Notes under the pieces: generated by a model | Seen by the model: the letters and a program-made list of their open reading frames with translations, nothing else | Database searches by the model: none | What the model was told of the DNA's origin: nothing | In this document: piece after piece, positions 11,122 through 24,300 of the stretch | Layout of the letters: each line of letters starts with the position of its first letter | Position numbering within the stretch: position 1 is the first letter of the stretch | Program-made: the position numbers and the translations under genes | DNA from: Chaetoderma sp. LZ-2023a | Taxonomy: Eukaryota > Mollusca > Caudofoveata > Chaetodermatida > Chaetodermatidae | Direction: 5' to 3' | Assembly (NCBI GenBank): GCA_034401795.1 | Contig: CM067370.1 | Location: forward strand, 98,836,164 to 98,900,163 | Length of the DNA: 64,000 nt

Positions 11122-11344
11122 AAAACAAAATAAGAAGATTTGTCATATAACCAAGCTTTGAGCCCATGTAATATTAACAATATCAACCTGGTTAATAATG
11201 CAGAAGTATTTTCATTGCTTGTTTTATACTGATCAATCAGAAAACTGTTATTCTTGCGGCATTGAACATCACTACGGACGTGATGACGTGCATCATAGCG
11301 TAACAATATCACTTGTGATGTGCCATAGTATATGATATTTTTGT

Positions 11345-12330
11345 CATTATATATTGTTAATTACCGTATTTCATCTAATTGAAGCCTATGCTCTAATAGA
11401 AACCCACCCCCTAACTTTGACATATGAGCTCCAATGATTTCTTAGCAGTTTTAGATGCCCACCCCCTAACTCGGCAGAGTGTATAGGAAAATATTTTTTA
11501 AGAGCAAATTTGTAATAATAACAATCATGTCACAGCGATCTCTGCCGTGATACATTTCCGGCCCCTCTAGAAGTCAATACAGGCCTCGGATTTGTAAATC
11601 TCGAGCACCTATTAGATTAATACTAATAGTAGGCCACGTATGCTCAAGATATAATACTTTTGTAGTCAAAATGCGCGTAAAACAGTCTTGGCGTGATTAA
11701 ATACCTTCCTTATAAATATATTTTAAGACCAAATTTATGTACCGAACAAGCAGTATTGCGCATCAATTTTGTAATGCCGATCAACATTAAATGATCCAAA
11801 ATGAATTATTACGAACGACAATATAGCCAGCTTCTTATGTTGGTGAACCAGCGGCTGTTTTGCGATGGGAGGCGGCGTGTTCTCGCGAGATATTATGCGC
11901 TAACGGGAGTTTATCAAACGATTACCCATTATTTAGATCAGTATGATACTCAGTTCCTATCGCGCAATGATAATATATAGAAATTTCTGAGTTCCGAGTC
12001 CCCGATTCCAGAATATTTATATCCGAGTACTCGCTCTAAAATAAACTTCAATTGGAGGCGAATCACGTGATTTGTATTTTTTCGCGACGCCATTTTATAT
12101 CAAATTGTGGATTCATTTTGATGTAATAAACGACCTTTATTAAAGGATACGCAATATTTAGGCGCTCAAATCAAATAATTTCACTAACCCTGTGATGTTT
12201 TGAGGTGTACATTAAACATAGGCATAGGCGGTCGGAATTTTTATGGGAGAAAATGCATTGAATTTCCATGGTATCAGTTTTAGAACTTTTTTGGGAAAAC
12301 TAATATAAGCCCACCCCCTTTCTCAGAGAT
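11345..12330 (+). mobile_element. Foldback element E, copy 1
   Basis: Begins TTACCGTATTTCATCTAATT and runs to about 12330. It contains ACTCCCGTTAGCGCA-like, TTTATATCCGAGTACTCGCT, CGCGACGCCATTTTATATCA, TTTTGATGTAATAAACGACC and CAATATTTAGGCG in an order shared with 23049-23882. No transposase is seen. Terminal phrases with CCCACCCCCTAAC and GCCCACCCCCTTTCT resemble each other. Confidence 0.7.
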
Positions 12331-12344
12331 AGTAGTAATTCTTT

Positions 12345-12545
12345 ATTGACCAAGCCTACCAAAAACAGTGTCTCCAATGCTTTTGAGAAATGTCTATTTG
12401 GTGGCTAAAAGATGGTTATTTTTTAGATTTATCACTGAAATGATCTGCTCGATAACTGAGTCAGTCATTCCAGTAGTAAATCTTTTAAAAAATACTCTGA
12501 TAGTTACCAAATTGACACTAACAAAAATAGAGTTTTGATTTTCGT
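12345..12545. mobile_element. Foldback family A copy, diverged
   Basis: The core TGATCTGCTCGATAACTGAGTCAGTCATTCCAGTAGTAAAT and AT-rich arms are recognisable. The outer GTCCATTTGCAGACC arm is degraded to TGTCTATTTGGTGGCTAAAA. Confidence 0.65.
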
Positions 12546-12616
12546 TACCAATCCCTCTGCCTTTTCTTAATCCAGACATTATAGATATACCTGTACTCCG
12601 TTTTAATTTTGATCAT

Positions 12617-12812
12617 TTAGCCCTTTGTACCTGAAATGCCAGATCACCAATCTCCTTGAGGGTTTTATAAATATTCTGTTGATTATTTTGAAAATAGTTT
12701 GACCGGTTATGGCAGCAACAGGTTCCTGTCAAATTAGTTTCAAAAGACTCGACTGCTTACCAGTATGATAATTTTAAAATTGAGATAGTGTGAAGTCAGT
12801 TCAAAGAGTTAA
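12617..12812. mobile_element. Foldback family B2 copy
   Basis: CTGTTGATTATTTTGAAAATAGTTTGACCGG ... GTCAAATTAGTTTCAAAAGA as arms. The left end is TTAGCCCTTTGTACC and the right end CAAAGAGTTAA. Confidence 0.75.
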
Positions 12813-13061
12813 TGGTCAACATTGGCAAGGAAATTGAATTTTTTTGCTAGGTACATTTCCATTTGCAGGCCAAGTGAAGACTATTTTGGAAAATTTAACA
12901 TTGTAGTGGCTGGCTTTGTTACTGAGCCATGACTGGCTTGGTTACCCAGCCAGTCATTCTAGTGGTAACTTGTCAAAAATAGTGTTCTTAGCCAATAGAT
13001 GCACATATTTTATGCACAGTTACAGAGGGCATTTTTGACCGACTTGACCATTCAAGAGACT
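12809..13061. mobile_element. Foldback family A copy, with an enlarged loop
   Basis: Starts TTAATGGTCAACATTGGC, arm ATTTGCAGGCCAAGTGAAGA. The core is partly duplicated: GAGCCATGACTGGCTTGGTTACCCAGCCAGTC. Confidence 0.8.
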
Positions 13062-13502
13062 ACTACTATGTATAGTTTTATTATGTATTTATACTTCTTA
13101 CTTTATAATTTATAATTTATATTAATTTAAGCTATCATGACTCGCTTATGGTTGTATGACTATGTATGCAGATGTGGTTTGTTGTATCATATCTTGTATT
13201 GTTTACGTACAGCGATAATTGTTATGTACTTTCTGTTAATTAAACCAGATATAATTATAATTCTGTAAATTATCTATCTGTTTATATTATATAGTTCTTT
13301 GAAACCTCAAACCATAATCAGATGATTTACGAATTCAGAATTTATGTACTGATGAATATTTTGAAATAAATCTGCCAGGGATCTGTTTCTGTTTGTGTCA
13401 GCATCAGCTCTCAGTCATATTCATTTTGAAATATTTAGCGACTTCCATCTTTGGTCTTAAGTTTGAAAACGAGAGAGTGTGGTATGCAACCGTGATTGGT
13501 AG

Positions 13503-13706
13503 GTTTAAAAGTTGGTCATAAGGGCTTCTACAGCTTGTCCATTTGCAGACAAAGAGATGACTATTTTTGAAAATGTACTACTGGAATAACTGGCTGTATA
13601 TACCGAGCCAGTCATTACAGTTATGAATTTTCTAAAATAGTCTACCCTTGGTCTGCAAATGAATATTTGCTATGAGGAAAACGGAAATTTTCTTGAACAA
13701 ATTTAA
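13503..13706. mobile_element. Foldback family A copy
   Basis: GTCCATTTGCAGACAAAGAG ... CTTGGTCTGCAAATGAATAT as arms, core ATACCGAGCCAGTCATTACA, right end CTTGAACAAATTTAA. Confidence 0.85.
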
Positions 13707-13899
13707 CTCATATCACTAATGTCAATATTCTATCTTTTACCATGTCAATAGCAAAGAAACTTGTATTCATTTTGAAACAGTTTTGGTGGATGATGTTGCC
13801 GTCGTATCTTCCATCAAATTTGTTGAAAAATGAACAGCAGTTCATCTTTTAATTTAATTTGAAAATTTAATATTTTGACATGAGATTGGTATGGGTTAA
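13703..13899. mobile_element. Foldback family D, copy 1
   Basis: Starts TTAACTCATATCACTAATGT and ends GGTATGGGTTAA. It contains TTTGGTGGATGATGTTGCC and CTTCCATCAAATTTGTTGAAAAAT. This is the reverse complement of the element at 52909-53113, so it is a separate TTAA-bounded family. It abuts the family A copy to its left by sharing one TTAA. Confidence 0.75.
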
Positions 13900-14204
13900 A
13901 TGGTTCAGGTTTATTTCTCTGAATGGTGTTGTGTTCAGTGTCCCTGTTGTGTTCAGTGTCCCTGTCAGTTTAGTTTCTAATATTCCTGTAAATATTATGT
14001 ATTCATATATTTTTCTGTTTAATTTTATCTATATTTGGCCGATAAGTTGACTGCAGTATATTGCTGGTAATTGTTGTATTCTATGCAGTTTAATTTAATA
14101 TTGTCCTCGTTGAACAGCACTAAATCTTCAGTCTGGTATGGTAATTTGTATTTTACATAAATGTATCTATATGTATAACTTGTGTTTTATGTTGTATGGA
14201 TGAA

Positions 14205-14795
14205 TTGACGTGTTAACAGGCTCTTATGATGTCACTTCCTGTATGTCAACATTCCCTTGTAATGTCACATTCTGTGAGTTAACATGCCCATGTGATGTCA
14301 CTTCCTGTGCGTTAACAGGCCCTTCTAATGCCACGGTTTGTGAGTTAACATGTCCATGTGATGTCACTTCCTGTGCGTTAACATGCCCTTGTGATGTCAC
14401 ATCCTGTGCGTTAATATTCCCTTGTAATGTCAGGTCCTGTGAGTTAACAAGCCCATGTGATGTCATTTCTTGTATGTTAACATGCCCTTGTGATGTCGTC
14501 ATCTGTGCGTTAACATGCCCTTGTGATGTAACTTCTTGTGCGTTAACATCCTTGTGATGTCACTTCATGTGAGTTAATATTCCCTTGTAATGTCACATCC
14601 TATGAGTTAACAAGCACCTTTAATATAACTGTGTAATGTAAAATACCATTGTGATGTCACTTCGTGTCTGTTAATTGTGAGTACCATTGTGATATCAAGT
14701 TCTGTGAGGTAACATGTATTTGTGATATCAAGTTCTGTATGTTAACATGCCCTTGCGATGTCACTTCCTCTGAAGTAACCTGCGCTGCATCTGAC
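14205..14795. repeat. Minisatellite, 33 bp unit
   Basis: About 16 copies of a 33 bp unit with the core TTAACATGCCCTTGTGATGTCACTTCCTGTGCG. Almost every unit carries GTTAAC and GTGATGTCAC (a CRE-like octamer with one change). Units diverge to the right of 14560. The array is open on both strands because 33 is divisible by three (ALTCPCDVTSC on +). It lies about 440 bp upstream of the first supported exon. Confidence 0.93.
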
Positions 14796-14984
14796 ATTTT
14801 GTCTGTCAGTTTATTCTTATATTGGTCAAAACACTTACTTCTGCGCTCTACACACACCATCTTATTTGCTTGCTAATTCTATTGCCTTACTTTTCAGATG
14901 TACTAGTTAAATGAACTGTGATGAGAACCAGTGTATGCGGTCATAAATATATTTACTCTGTACTAGCAAACCTTGTCAAAGTTA

Positions 14985-15125
14985 TGCCTGTATCATCATC
15001 ATTTGCAGACCAAGAGAAAATATTGTATAACCACTTCAAAGGCTGGTTTGGTAATCAACCCAGTCATTCCAGTGGTAAGATTGAAAAATTATCTTGACCT
15101 GCAAATTGATAATTCTTCCTATTAA
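14985..15125. mobile_element. Foldback family A copy, decayed
   Basis: CATTTGCAGACCAAGAGAAA ... ATCTTGACCTGCAAATTGAT as arms, with the core GGTTTGGTAATCAACCCAGTCATTCCAGTGGTAA. Confidence 0.75.
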
Positions 15126-15230
15126 ATATTTATAGGTAACATAGTGCCAAATATTAATTTGTTACATTTGTTTTCTTCGATGATAATGTAGGACACTGTG
15201 ACTAATGAATTGTACCTTGTTTCCTTGCAG

Positions 15231-15300
15231 AGAGGGAGCTTCAGGCGGTGACGAAGAGCCTAGTCGTCGCAGTCGGCGCAATCAAGAGGAATCCTCAGAG
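15231..15300 (+). CDS. Troponin I gene, N-terminal exon A
   Basis: First exon I can support. The acceptor is TTTCCTTGCAG at 15230 and the donor GAG|GTAAGC at 15301. In the only open frame that ends in phase 0 it encodes EGASGGDEEPSRRSRRNQEE then SSE: acidic with an SRRSRR patch. With the first AG, one base (A) completes a codon from an upstream exon (phase 2 entry). With the third AG (exon from 15235) entry would be phase 0 like all later exons. There is no start codon, so at least one coding exon lies upstream and was not found. The SRR motif recurs in exon B. Confidence 0.8.
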
Positions 15301-18300
15301 GTAAGCGTACTGCTTTATAGCTAGTCACAATATGCATGCTGACCATGTCTTCCAAGCAGATACGTTTTTGCCATCATTTTTATATGAAGTCGTCATGTTA
15401 ACCATTTAACACTCAAGGCAACAATAGTTTCCGCAGTGGACTTGAGAAATGCCCGTTTGCATACTAAGAGAAGACTTCTGTTTTTGAAAATTTACCAATG
15501 AAATTACTGGCTCAATTTTTTATCTAGTCATTCTAGTGGTAAATTTACAAAAATAGTCTTCATAGTCAGCAAATAGACATGTCACAAGATCACTGCAGGA
15601 ACGTTTTTTGGCCAGCTTGGGTGTTAAAGGGGTATAAGGAGCTCTAAGAAAATGATCCCCTAATGACAGTTCGTCTGGTAATCTAGGTCCTCTCACATGA
15701 CAATGCCTTTTTGGGGTGCGGCCTTGACAAGATAATCACTCTTTATCTGTCCGACTGATGCAAGCCATCAGACAATAATTTCAATGGGCAGTAACTCTTG
15801 ACCTTTTGAATATCTTGAAAACAATTTGACTGAAAGTTGTTGGTGGCTTAGCCACCAGCAATTTTTAAATGAAATTGTTTTCAATATATTCAGTAAGTCC
15901 AGAATTAAAACCCCATGGAAAATGTAATCTGCAGAAATTCAGCAGGCAGACAGTTAAGAAGATAGTCTGTCTAAAGCAAGTTTAACTGTGTTATGATTTG
16001 AGATAGTAGCGAACAATTCAAAGGTCAAGAAAAAAACACTTTGCAAGAATTTTGACTTGTAGAAATGTTGTTGGAGTTATAGAGCTTGAAGGCGAATAAT
16101 TATAAATAACTTTACATCTGGTAATGGTGTTCCAAAAATAACATCATCAGTTCCATCAGCCTGATCTATTGTGGCATGGTAAGAACGTCTGCTTTACACT
16201 AACATGTCAGTGGGGAATACTGTGGATAGGTAACGGTAAGGGTGAGATACTCATAAATACCCAGTACTTATAGATAACTATAAAATTTTGCTAATAAATG
16301 TTGTACCCGATTACCTCAGAGCCAATGGTTTCATAGGAAATATGTATGGAAGCTGCTGTTGATTATTTTGAAAATAATTCAACTTTTGTTGTCTGTTAAT
16401 GCAGTCAAAGTAATCAACAGTGGTTTAGGTAAACATGCGTTGTAAGAATCTATTTTAACTGTCTGACTGCTGCAAGCCACCTGACAATAATTTCAATGGT
16501 ACATAACTCTGAACCCGCTAAATAAGCCACCAACAACTTTCAGTCAAAAAGTATTCAGCAGGTCCAGAGTTACATCCCATGGAAAATGCAGTCTGCAGAA
16601 ATTTAGCAGGCAGAACGTTAACACGCTTAGTAGGTGGTTATATTTATTAGTTTATTCTTTTATTAGTAACTGCTAATGTCAATCAGAGGTACTATTTGTG
16701 AAGTTATGGTTGAATTTTAGCCACATTCTAAATAATAAACCACATAGCCTATGATTAATAAAAAAACAAACTATGATTAATAAAGAACAAACGAGAAAGT
16801 ATTGCTTCTCTATTTCAGTACTTAGCTATGATACTTTAGACAGGCGATTGATTGGTTTCTGCTGTTTGTTAGTAGAAGAATTTCTCTTTTTGTAACTCTA
16901 AAATATAGGTACTGGTACTCAACATTCATATCTTTGATGCCACTTGTTCAGAGATGCTGTTGAGAATTTCTGAAAATAATTAGAATTTAAAATTGTATTG
17001 TTGCATTTGCTCTTTTAGTTGTTGCAAGCCACCAGTCAATGAGCAAAATTTTCAAAAATACTGTCTGCGTGCAAATGAACATTTCTCAAGACCAGTACAG
17101 AGGTCAGTTTGGTTGGCTTGGCCTTTAAAGAGTTAGATTTTGAAGTAGCCATCTAAATTGCACATCTTGTAGTAGATTCAATATTAAAAATGTTTATTTC
17201 ATTTTAAAATAGGGAACTAAACTAAATAAAAGTGCCACCAAATTGTACAAATTTTGCTACTAATAATATGGAACAAATTTTGTTACTAATAATATGAAAT
17301 ACATTTTTTTTGCAAAACTAGGATTACAGATTTTGTTTAGAATAGATTATCGTTCATTCTCCAATGCTTATATATATCTACTGAATAATTTGTCATGTTT
17401 TATGAAAGAAATTACTTATGTTTTCTGTTTGTTTCATATGTGTCACTATTTTATATTATGTAATGACTATGTCTTGTACTGTATAGGTTCTATGTCTGTC
17501 ATGCCATACTCTTACAGGACACCTCAAGTTACCGTTCTCGTCGTCGACGCGGAGAGGAGAGTGAGGTATATCAAGTATAGATATTGTCTGATGTATATAT
17601 ATAGCTTGTGAGCATTGTCAAGTGAATACGTAGTTTTAGTCACTTACTGATCTAAGCAGTGGTCACGCTCACTAGGAATATGCTCTATATTATTTGCCGC
17701 AGTACTGTTTTATATTGTATATATCTGTGGTGCGATATATAATACATGTTGTATGTTGTCAGCATTGTCCCATTGTGACTAAAGCTACCTATACCTTGTT
17801 TCCAGTTAAAGTGGGATGTTGGAGATATGCTACTTATTTCCTGAACCATTTAATGGTTATACCGACCAAACCCGGCCTCTGCTATGGTCTTGCGGAATGT
17901 CCATTTACATCTCAAGAGAATACAATTTTGGAAAATTTACCACTGGAATGACTGGCTCGATAACCGAGCCAGTCATTCCAGTGATAGATTTTCAAAAATT
18001 GTATTCTCTCGGCTTGTAAATGGACATTCAAAAAGAAAATATTTAAATTTTCTTGAGCAAATTTGGCAGTTAAATGGTTAACCAATTAACACTTAAGTCA
18101 CCCAAAAATGGGTTCAACTGTAGTCCATTTGCAGACCAAGAGAAATTTTTTGTGTTAAATTTCATTCCAGTGGTAAATATTCAAAAATATTCTCTAGGTC
18201 TGCATATGGATATGTTTCTAGAAGAAAATTTAAATCTTCTTGAATAAATGAGGACTACAAAAATTTCAAAAGTAGCTGTCTCTTGCCGACTAATAGGTAT

Positions 18301-21300
18301 TCTTTCATGTGTATGCTTTGTATGGTTTGTACTGTGTTTGTATTTGTCTTGTCAGTTTTGTACACTAGTTTCTTTGATATTGACCCAGTAAGAAATAAAA
18401 TATTGACATCAGGGTGTAAGTGTTAATAGATAACAATTTTGATGTGATGTCTATGTTGGATCAAGGGCAAAATTTCTCAATTTATTTCCAATTTAAATTT
18501 GAATTCCATTATCGTAAATGATCGAAATGTGTATAATAAAGCCACGTAACTTGAATCAGTATCAGATTTTTAAATAGTTTAAAAGATAATTGTACATTGC
18601 TCTTACAGTTTAAAAATTTTGTCTTAATATTAATTAACGTGACATTAAATATAAGGATTTAGCGTACAAATATGCTGTTTTCAAACTAAAGTAGACCATT
18701 ATGAGACCGCTAAGACGTCATGTGAAGGTGTCTAAAAATAAAACTAAGCGGTGTACGTATCTTTTACCTGTATCTAAATCAGTAGCTTTCGGAAGCCAGA
18801 ATTCAAGGGTAGAAACATTTAGCTTGGAAGGTGGTTACTTGAAGTACCTATTTTTGAAATTTTGCCAATTTTATAATTGTAGATGCCTCCCTCCAACCGC
18901 TGATAGGCATCAAGAAACATTTTATGAGCCCAGCAGTCTCTCTTTTTATATACTCCAGAAAGCTGTCTTGTTTTCTCTGTTTATATTCTGTATTCATTTA
19001 TTTATTATTTGTGTTTATTTATATTTTAACATTTTAACACTCAAATTTGTTCAAGAAAATGTCAATTCTCATAAAGAATATCCATTTGCGTACTAATAGA
19101 AGACTATTTTTTTAAGATTTACCTCAGGAATAACTGACTCGGTTATAGAGCCAGTCATTTCAGTGGTAAATTTTCAAATATGGTCTTCTCTTGGTCCGCA
19201 AACGGACATTTTGCAAGACCACTGCTGAAACATTCTTTGGCTTGTTTGAGTGGTAAATGGTTAAGCATTGTGTTGTTGCTGCAATGTGCAGTTGTCTCCC
19301 CTGTATAGTATCTAGTTCAGTGTTATAGAGGATGTTCAATCGTTGTTCTGTCACTCGTAGTTGTTGCATAAATATGCTTACAGGTGATTAATATCTTTGC
19401 TAATTAGCAGCTACCTGTATAATTATGCATATTTTATTTGTGTAATTAGTAGCTAGCTAGATAATATTATCAGAGCGATGTTAACAGTCTGACTGCTGCA
19501 CACCACCGGACAATAATTTTAATGGGCAATAACTGGATATGCTGAATATTTTGAAAACAATTTGACTGAAAGTTGGTGGTGGCTTAGGTGGCAGCCACCA
19601 ACAACTTTCAGTCAAATTGTTTTCAAAGTATTCAGCAGATCCAGAGTTAAGCCCCATGCAAAATGTGTTCTGCAGAATTTCAGCAGGCAGACGGTAAAAA
19701 ATCACATTAATTACAAGGATGTATGTACCACTATGGAAGTAGCCATTTTGGGTCTCACTCTTTTACAATAAGGCATTAGTTTGTCTCACAAATCGTGTCT
19801 TTATTTTATTTTTTGACACTGAGATAACAGGAAAGCTTTTAAATATTTGTAAATGAATTTGACACGAAGCCAGTGCTACTTTAGGTTGCACAGGCTTCCT
19901 GTCAAATTCATTATCAAATATGCAACAGATTATCGGTTACATCATCAATAATCTGGCTTACCCGATCTATGGTATTCGATGTGGAAAACTTGGTGCTTTA
20001 AATGACTCCAAAATTCTACAGCTAGACTGAAATATACATTTTTTTTCTCAAATTCACAATTTATTTTTGAAATACCAGTACACAGTAGATGTTAAATTTT
20101 TCAATGCTGAAAGCCAGCAAGATTCCATTCATATTAGGGGTATTGTGATTCAAAATCTAGTAAATATTTTGAAAATTATTTGAGTGAAGTTATTGCTGCT
20201 TTAATTAGTGGCAGCTATTTGTCAAATTGTTTTCAAAATATTATACTTTGCAAAGTTTTGTTGGCTTTTTGTGTTTGAAAAGTTAATGACATAGTCACTT
20301 TTTCATCATTATCTTGCCATTTAATAATACTATCATTTGATTTTCATTTCAGCTATTTTTATGTCACTTATTCACTTTTATCATTTTTCACATATAATGT
20401 TTGCACATTTAATTGCTTACTTGCATAATAATGGTACATACTCTAAGCTTGAAAGAAATCCCTGAATATCCATGCCAACAGATTTATTATGTATCGATCA
20501 TTATGCAAAATCTATACATTTAGTTTGGACATAATTCCCTAGTGCCACCACATCCTTAATTCTTGTTATTGGAAAGACAGACACTACACAAGTATACAAA
20601 CATGTTGAATATTATTATAATTTAATCTTTTTTTCTGCATGTTGATTAACTTTTTAATTTATAAATTAACATTGTCTGATGTAATTATGATTGTCTCAAT
20701 CTATCAAAATTTATGAAGCGTTTTCATGCAGAAGTCTTTGAGAATTCGTTTTGAGTATAGGCTAAATATTTATCTGTTGAATATTTTTTAAATAGATTTG
20801 AAAGGAAATTGTTATTGCCAAGGAATTTTTTCCAAAGAAAATTTCCATATCCCGATCAAGTGAAGATTATTTTTGAAAATGTATCACTGGAATGACGGGT
20901 ACAGTTTTCTAGCCAGTCATTTCAGTGTTAAATTTTTTTTAATAGTCATCTCTTACTATGCAGATGGACATGTCTCATGACCACTGCAGAAACAGTTTTG
21001 GTCGGTTTGAGTATTGAACTGTTAGTAGGCAGAGAAAACAATCAATCAAATTATCTTTAAAATAATCAATAAGACTTTAACCATGTTATTTAGTAAATCT
21101 CCTTAGCTACAGCTAGAAAGAAATGTGTTGTAATTCTGTCTCATTGGTATGATTTAATGGTTAACATTCAGGCAGAAACCCCCTCCTTGGAACCAGCAGT
21201 TGAACAAGAACAAGAGGATACATCACCTCAGCCAGACGAAGACAACAAGGAGGTTTGATGTACTTTGCGTGAATGTAGAATTCCACCAGCACCGTAGCTA

Positions 21301-24300
21301 CGTCATCAATATAGTTGAAACCTGATGCACCAGTTACCCATCCATTACCATATGAGTTGCATTGAGAGTGGAGAATTGCATATATAGGCACCTAGACACA
21401 CTTAGATACCGCTAAGGATTGTATCAATTTCTGCTTGAATGGATTGGTCAGTCAGTTAGTAGTGTTATCATCACCCACCCATTGATCCCTGAAATTAGGG
21501 ATAGAGAATCTTACTGATTTTGTCATACCCTAATCCTTTAAAAAGTTATAAATATATTTACACATGTAGTTTTGCAATGCATGCCCATAGTTGCACAGGG
21601 CACATATATATGTCATGAATAGTTAGTCTAGCTAAAGATCGTGATGTACCTACCTTAGTCTCTCATGGAATCCTCGGCAGCAACAGCTTCCAGTCAAATT
21701 AGTTTTAAAATATTCAACAGCTTGTCTGGAAATTGAGCTACTTGAGTTTTATGTGTTAACTGGTTAACCACTGTATTACAAATTTTCCTTCAGAAAATAC
21801 CCATCACAATCATGTGCTTAACCTTTAGGCATAGTGTGTCGTTTACATGAGAATAAGAATAAATAATAAATGTCTTGACTTTAACCCTTTAATGGTAAAG
21901 CGGGAAAAAAACGGCATGTGAAATGCCTATTTACAGCTAGTACAACTGAAACCTTTTTTGAAAACTTTCTATTGGAATGACTGGTACGATGACTGAACAA
22001 GTCAATTAATCCAGTGATAAATTACAAAAAATAATCTGTTGGCCTGCAAACCAATATTGACTATAAGCAAAAAGTTAGATTTCTTTCCCAATCTTGACGA
22101 GTACATAATTAATATTACATGTCTATTGTAATTGACCACAAGTGTTACTCATTTCTGAACTCGACTCCAAGAAGTCTAATTTCAAGGAAAATTTAAATAT
22201 AAAACATTTGTAAAGAGAATTTGACTGTTTATTTCAAGTAATTACAGTGAAATTGTTTAAAAAATACTCTGATATTCCCAATGGCATGTAATAAATAGCA
22301 TGTGGATCATACAGCTTGAAATATATTCTTTCTATTGTAATAATATGCATGCTAGAAATATATGCAAAAAGAGATCATGATAATTAAAAAAACACATTTT
22401 TAAATCAAGATTTCTGGTTCTAGATATCGGCAAAGAAGGCAAAGAAACGCAAATGTCACAAAGTAAATCTCCGTTTTGACCACCGTCCACTATATTTGAT
22501 ATCTCACATATAATGCAACAGGGAATAATGATTTTAATCTTCTTCTTTTCGTTCGCCGATCACACCGCCAGTCCTGGAAGTGACTATCGACATGATCATA
22601 AGCGTTAAGTGCGTGGATCCATGGGTTATTAGAGTGCGCCGTGCGGCCTGGAACCTCCGTCTTCAGCACTCGAGGTTTCTGTCAGGGTTACCCCACCCTT
22701 ACCTCCTTTAGTCGCCTCTTACGACACGCAGAGGATACGGAAGGTGTATTCTAAGCCCCACCTACAGGGCAGTGATTTTAATCAATCTAGATGATTTCTT
22801 GAGGATTGAGACATATTTGAGTGAATACTTTTAGAGCAAATAACATCATTTACCAGCCTCAATTTTGATTTGCAAACTTTTGAAACTCAGTCAGTTGTCA
22901 ATTGCAAAATATCACAATAAAAAACCAGTGAACCATTTAGTGGTTAAAACGGGCCTCTGAGGGTGTCTTGAAGAATGTTCATTTACAAGCGAATACTATT
23001 TTCAAAGATTTTCCACTGAAATGCCTGATATGATAACTGAGTCAGTCACTAAATGTTACCCTAGCCAATTCGCGCCGCCTGACAACTATGTTTAATGTAT
23101 ACTCCAAAAACACCAAGCGGAAGTGAAATTACTAAATTGGGGCGCCTAAATATTGCTTATTCTTTAATACATATTATTACTAATAGTAATAATAGTATTA
23201 ATACATATTATTTATTACATCAAAATTAATCCAGAATTTGACATAAAATGGCGTCGAGAAAAGATAGGTGTATAAATCACGTGATTCACCTCCAATCGCA
23301 AAAGATCTTTATTCTAATTAGAGCGAGTACTCAGATATAAATATTCTGGACTCGGAACTCGGAAATTGCTATATATCATCATTGCGCGATGGGAACTGAA
23401 TGTTCCCGTACCTGTTTGATAACCAACTCCCGTTAGCTCATAAGATTACACAGTGCCTCCAATCACAAAAAAGCCAGATAACCAACTCCCGTTAGCGCAT
23501 AAGATGACACAGCGCCTCCAAACGCAAAAGAGCCATTACAATCTGTTTATATCACGCGATTTCGATGTTTTCAAGGAGACATTTTATGCCAAAATTAGAT
23601 TGATTTTGATGTAATAAACAATCTTTATTGAAGATACACGATATTTAGGCGGTCCTATTTAATAATTTCTCTAACATCATGATCATTTTTAGTCATGCAT
23701 TAAACATGACGCGGAGTGATGGTTATTTTTTATACCAATTTTCGATTTTTTAAAGGTATGTTTTTTCTAAATTTAACAGCGTCTTATACTTGAATACAAG
23801 GGTTTTTTGGGCGGATTTTGGTCAAATTTGGGACAGCGTCCTATATTCGAGGGCGGCCTTTAGTCGAGAAATTACGGTACTTAAGCAGATGTGTCCATTA
23901 ACCCTTTAACCATCATATCGGGCAAAAATGGCTTCTTGAGAAAAGTCCATTTGCAGACCAAGAGAAGACAATTATTGAAAATTTACCACTAGAATGACTG
24001 GCTCGGTTATCGAGCCAGTCATTCCAATGGTAAATTTTCTAAAAAAGTCTTCTTGGTCTGCAAATGGACATTTTCTGTGAGAAATTTTAAATTTTCTTGA
24101 ACAAATTCAAGGGTTAAAGGATATCCTGCATCTTGCATCAATTCAACTTAAATTTTCAAACATCAGCGTTACAAATCATCAGAAGGGAGCTATTCCAGTA
24201 GGTCAAATTCTGAGTTATTGGAATGTTCTGGAAATGTTTCTACTAAACAAAATTTGTTTAAAATATGAAAACAGATGGTTATAGAGTTTTCTACTGGCTG

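Noticed and set aside
14210..14557. 115-codon Cys-rich frame resembling a cysteine-repeat peptide
   Set aside because: It is the 33 bp minisatellite; it has no signal peptide and is open on the other strand too.
18701..19096. 131-codon frame
   Set aside because: Runs into a foldback element, no phase-0 splice sites, no recognisable protein.
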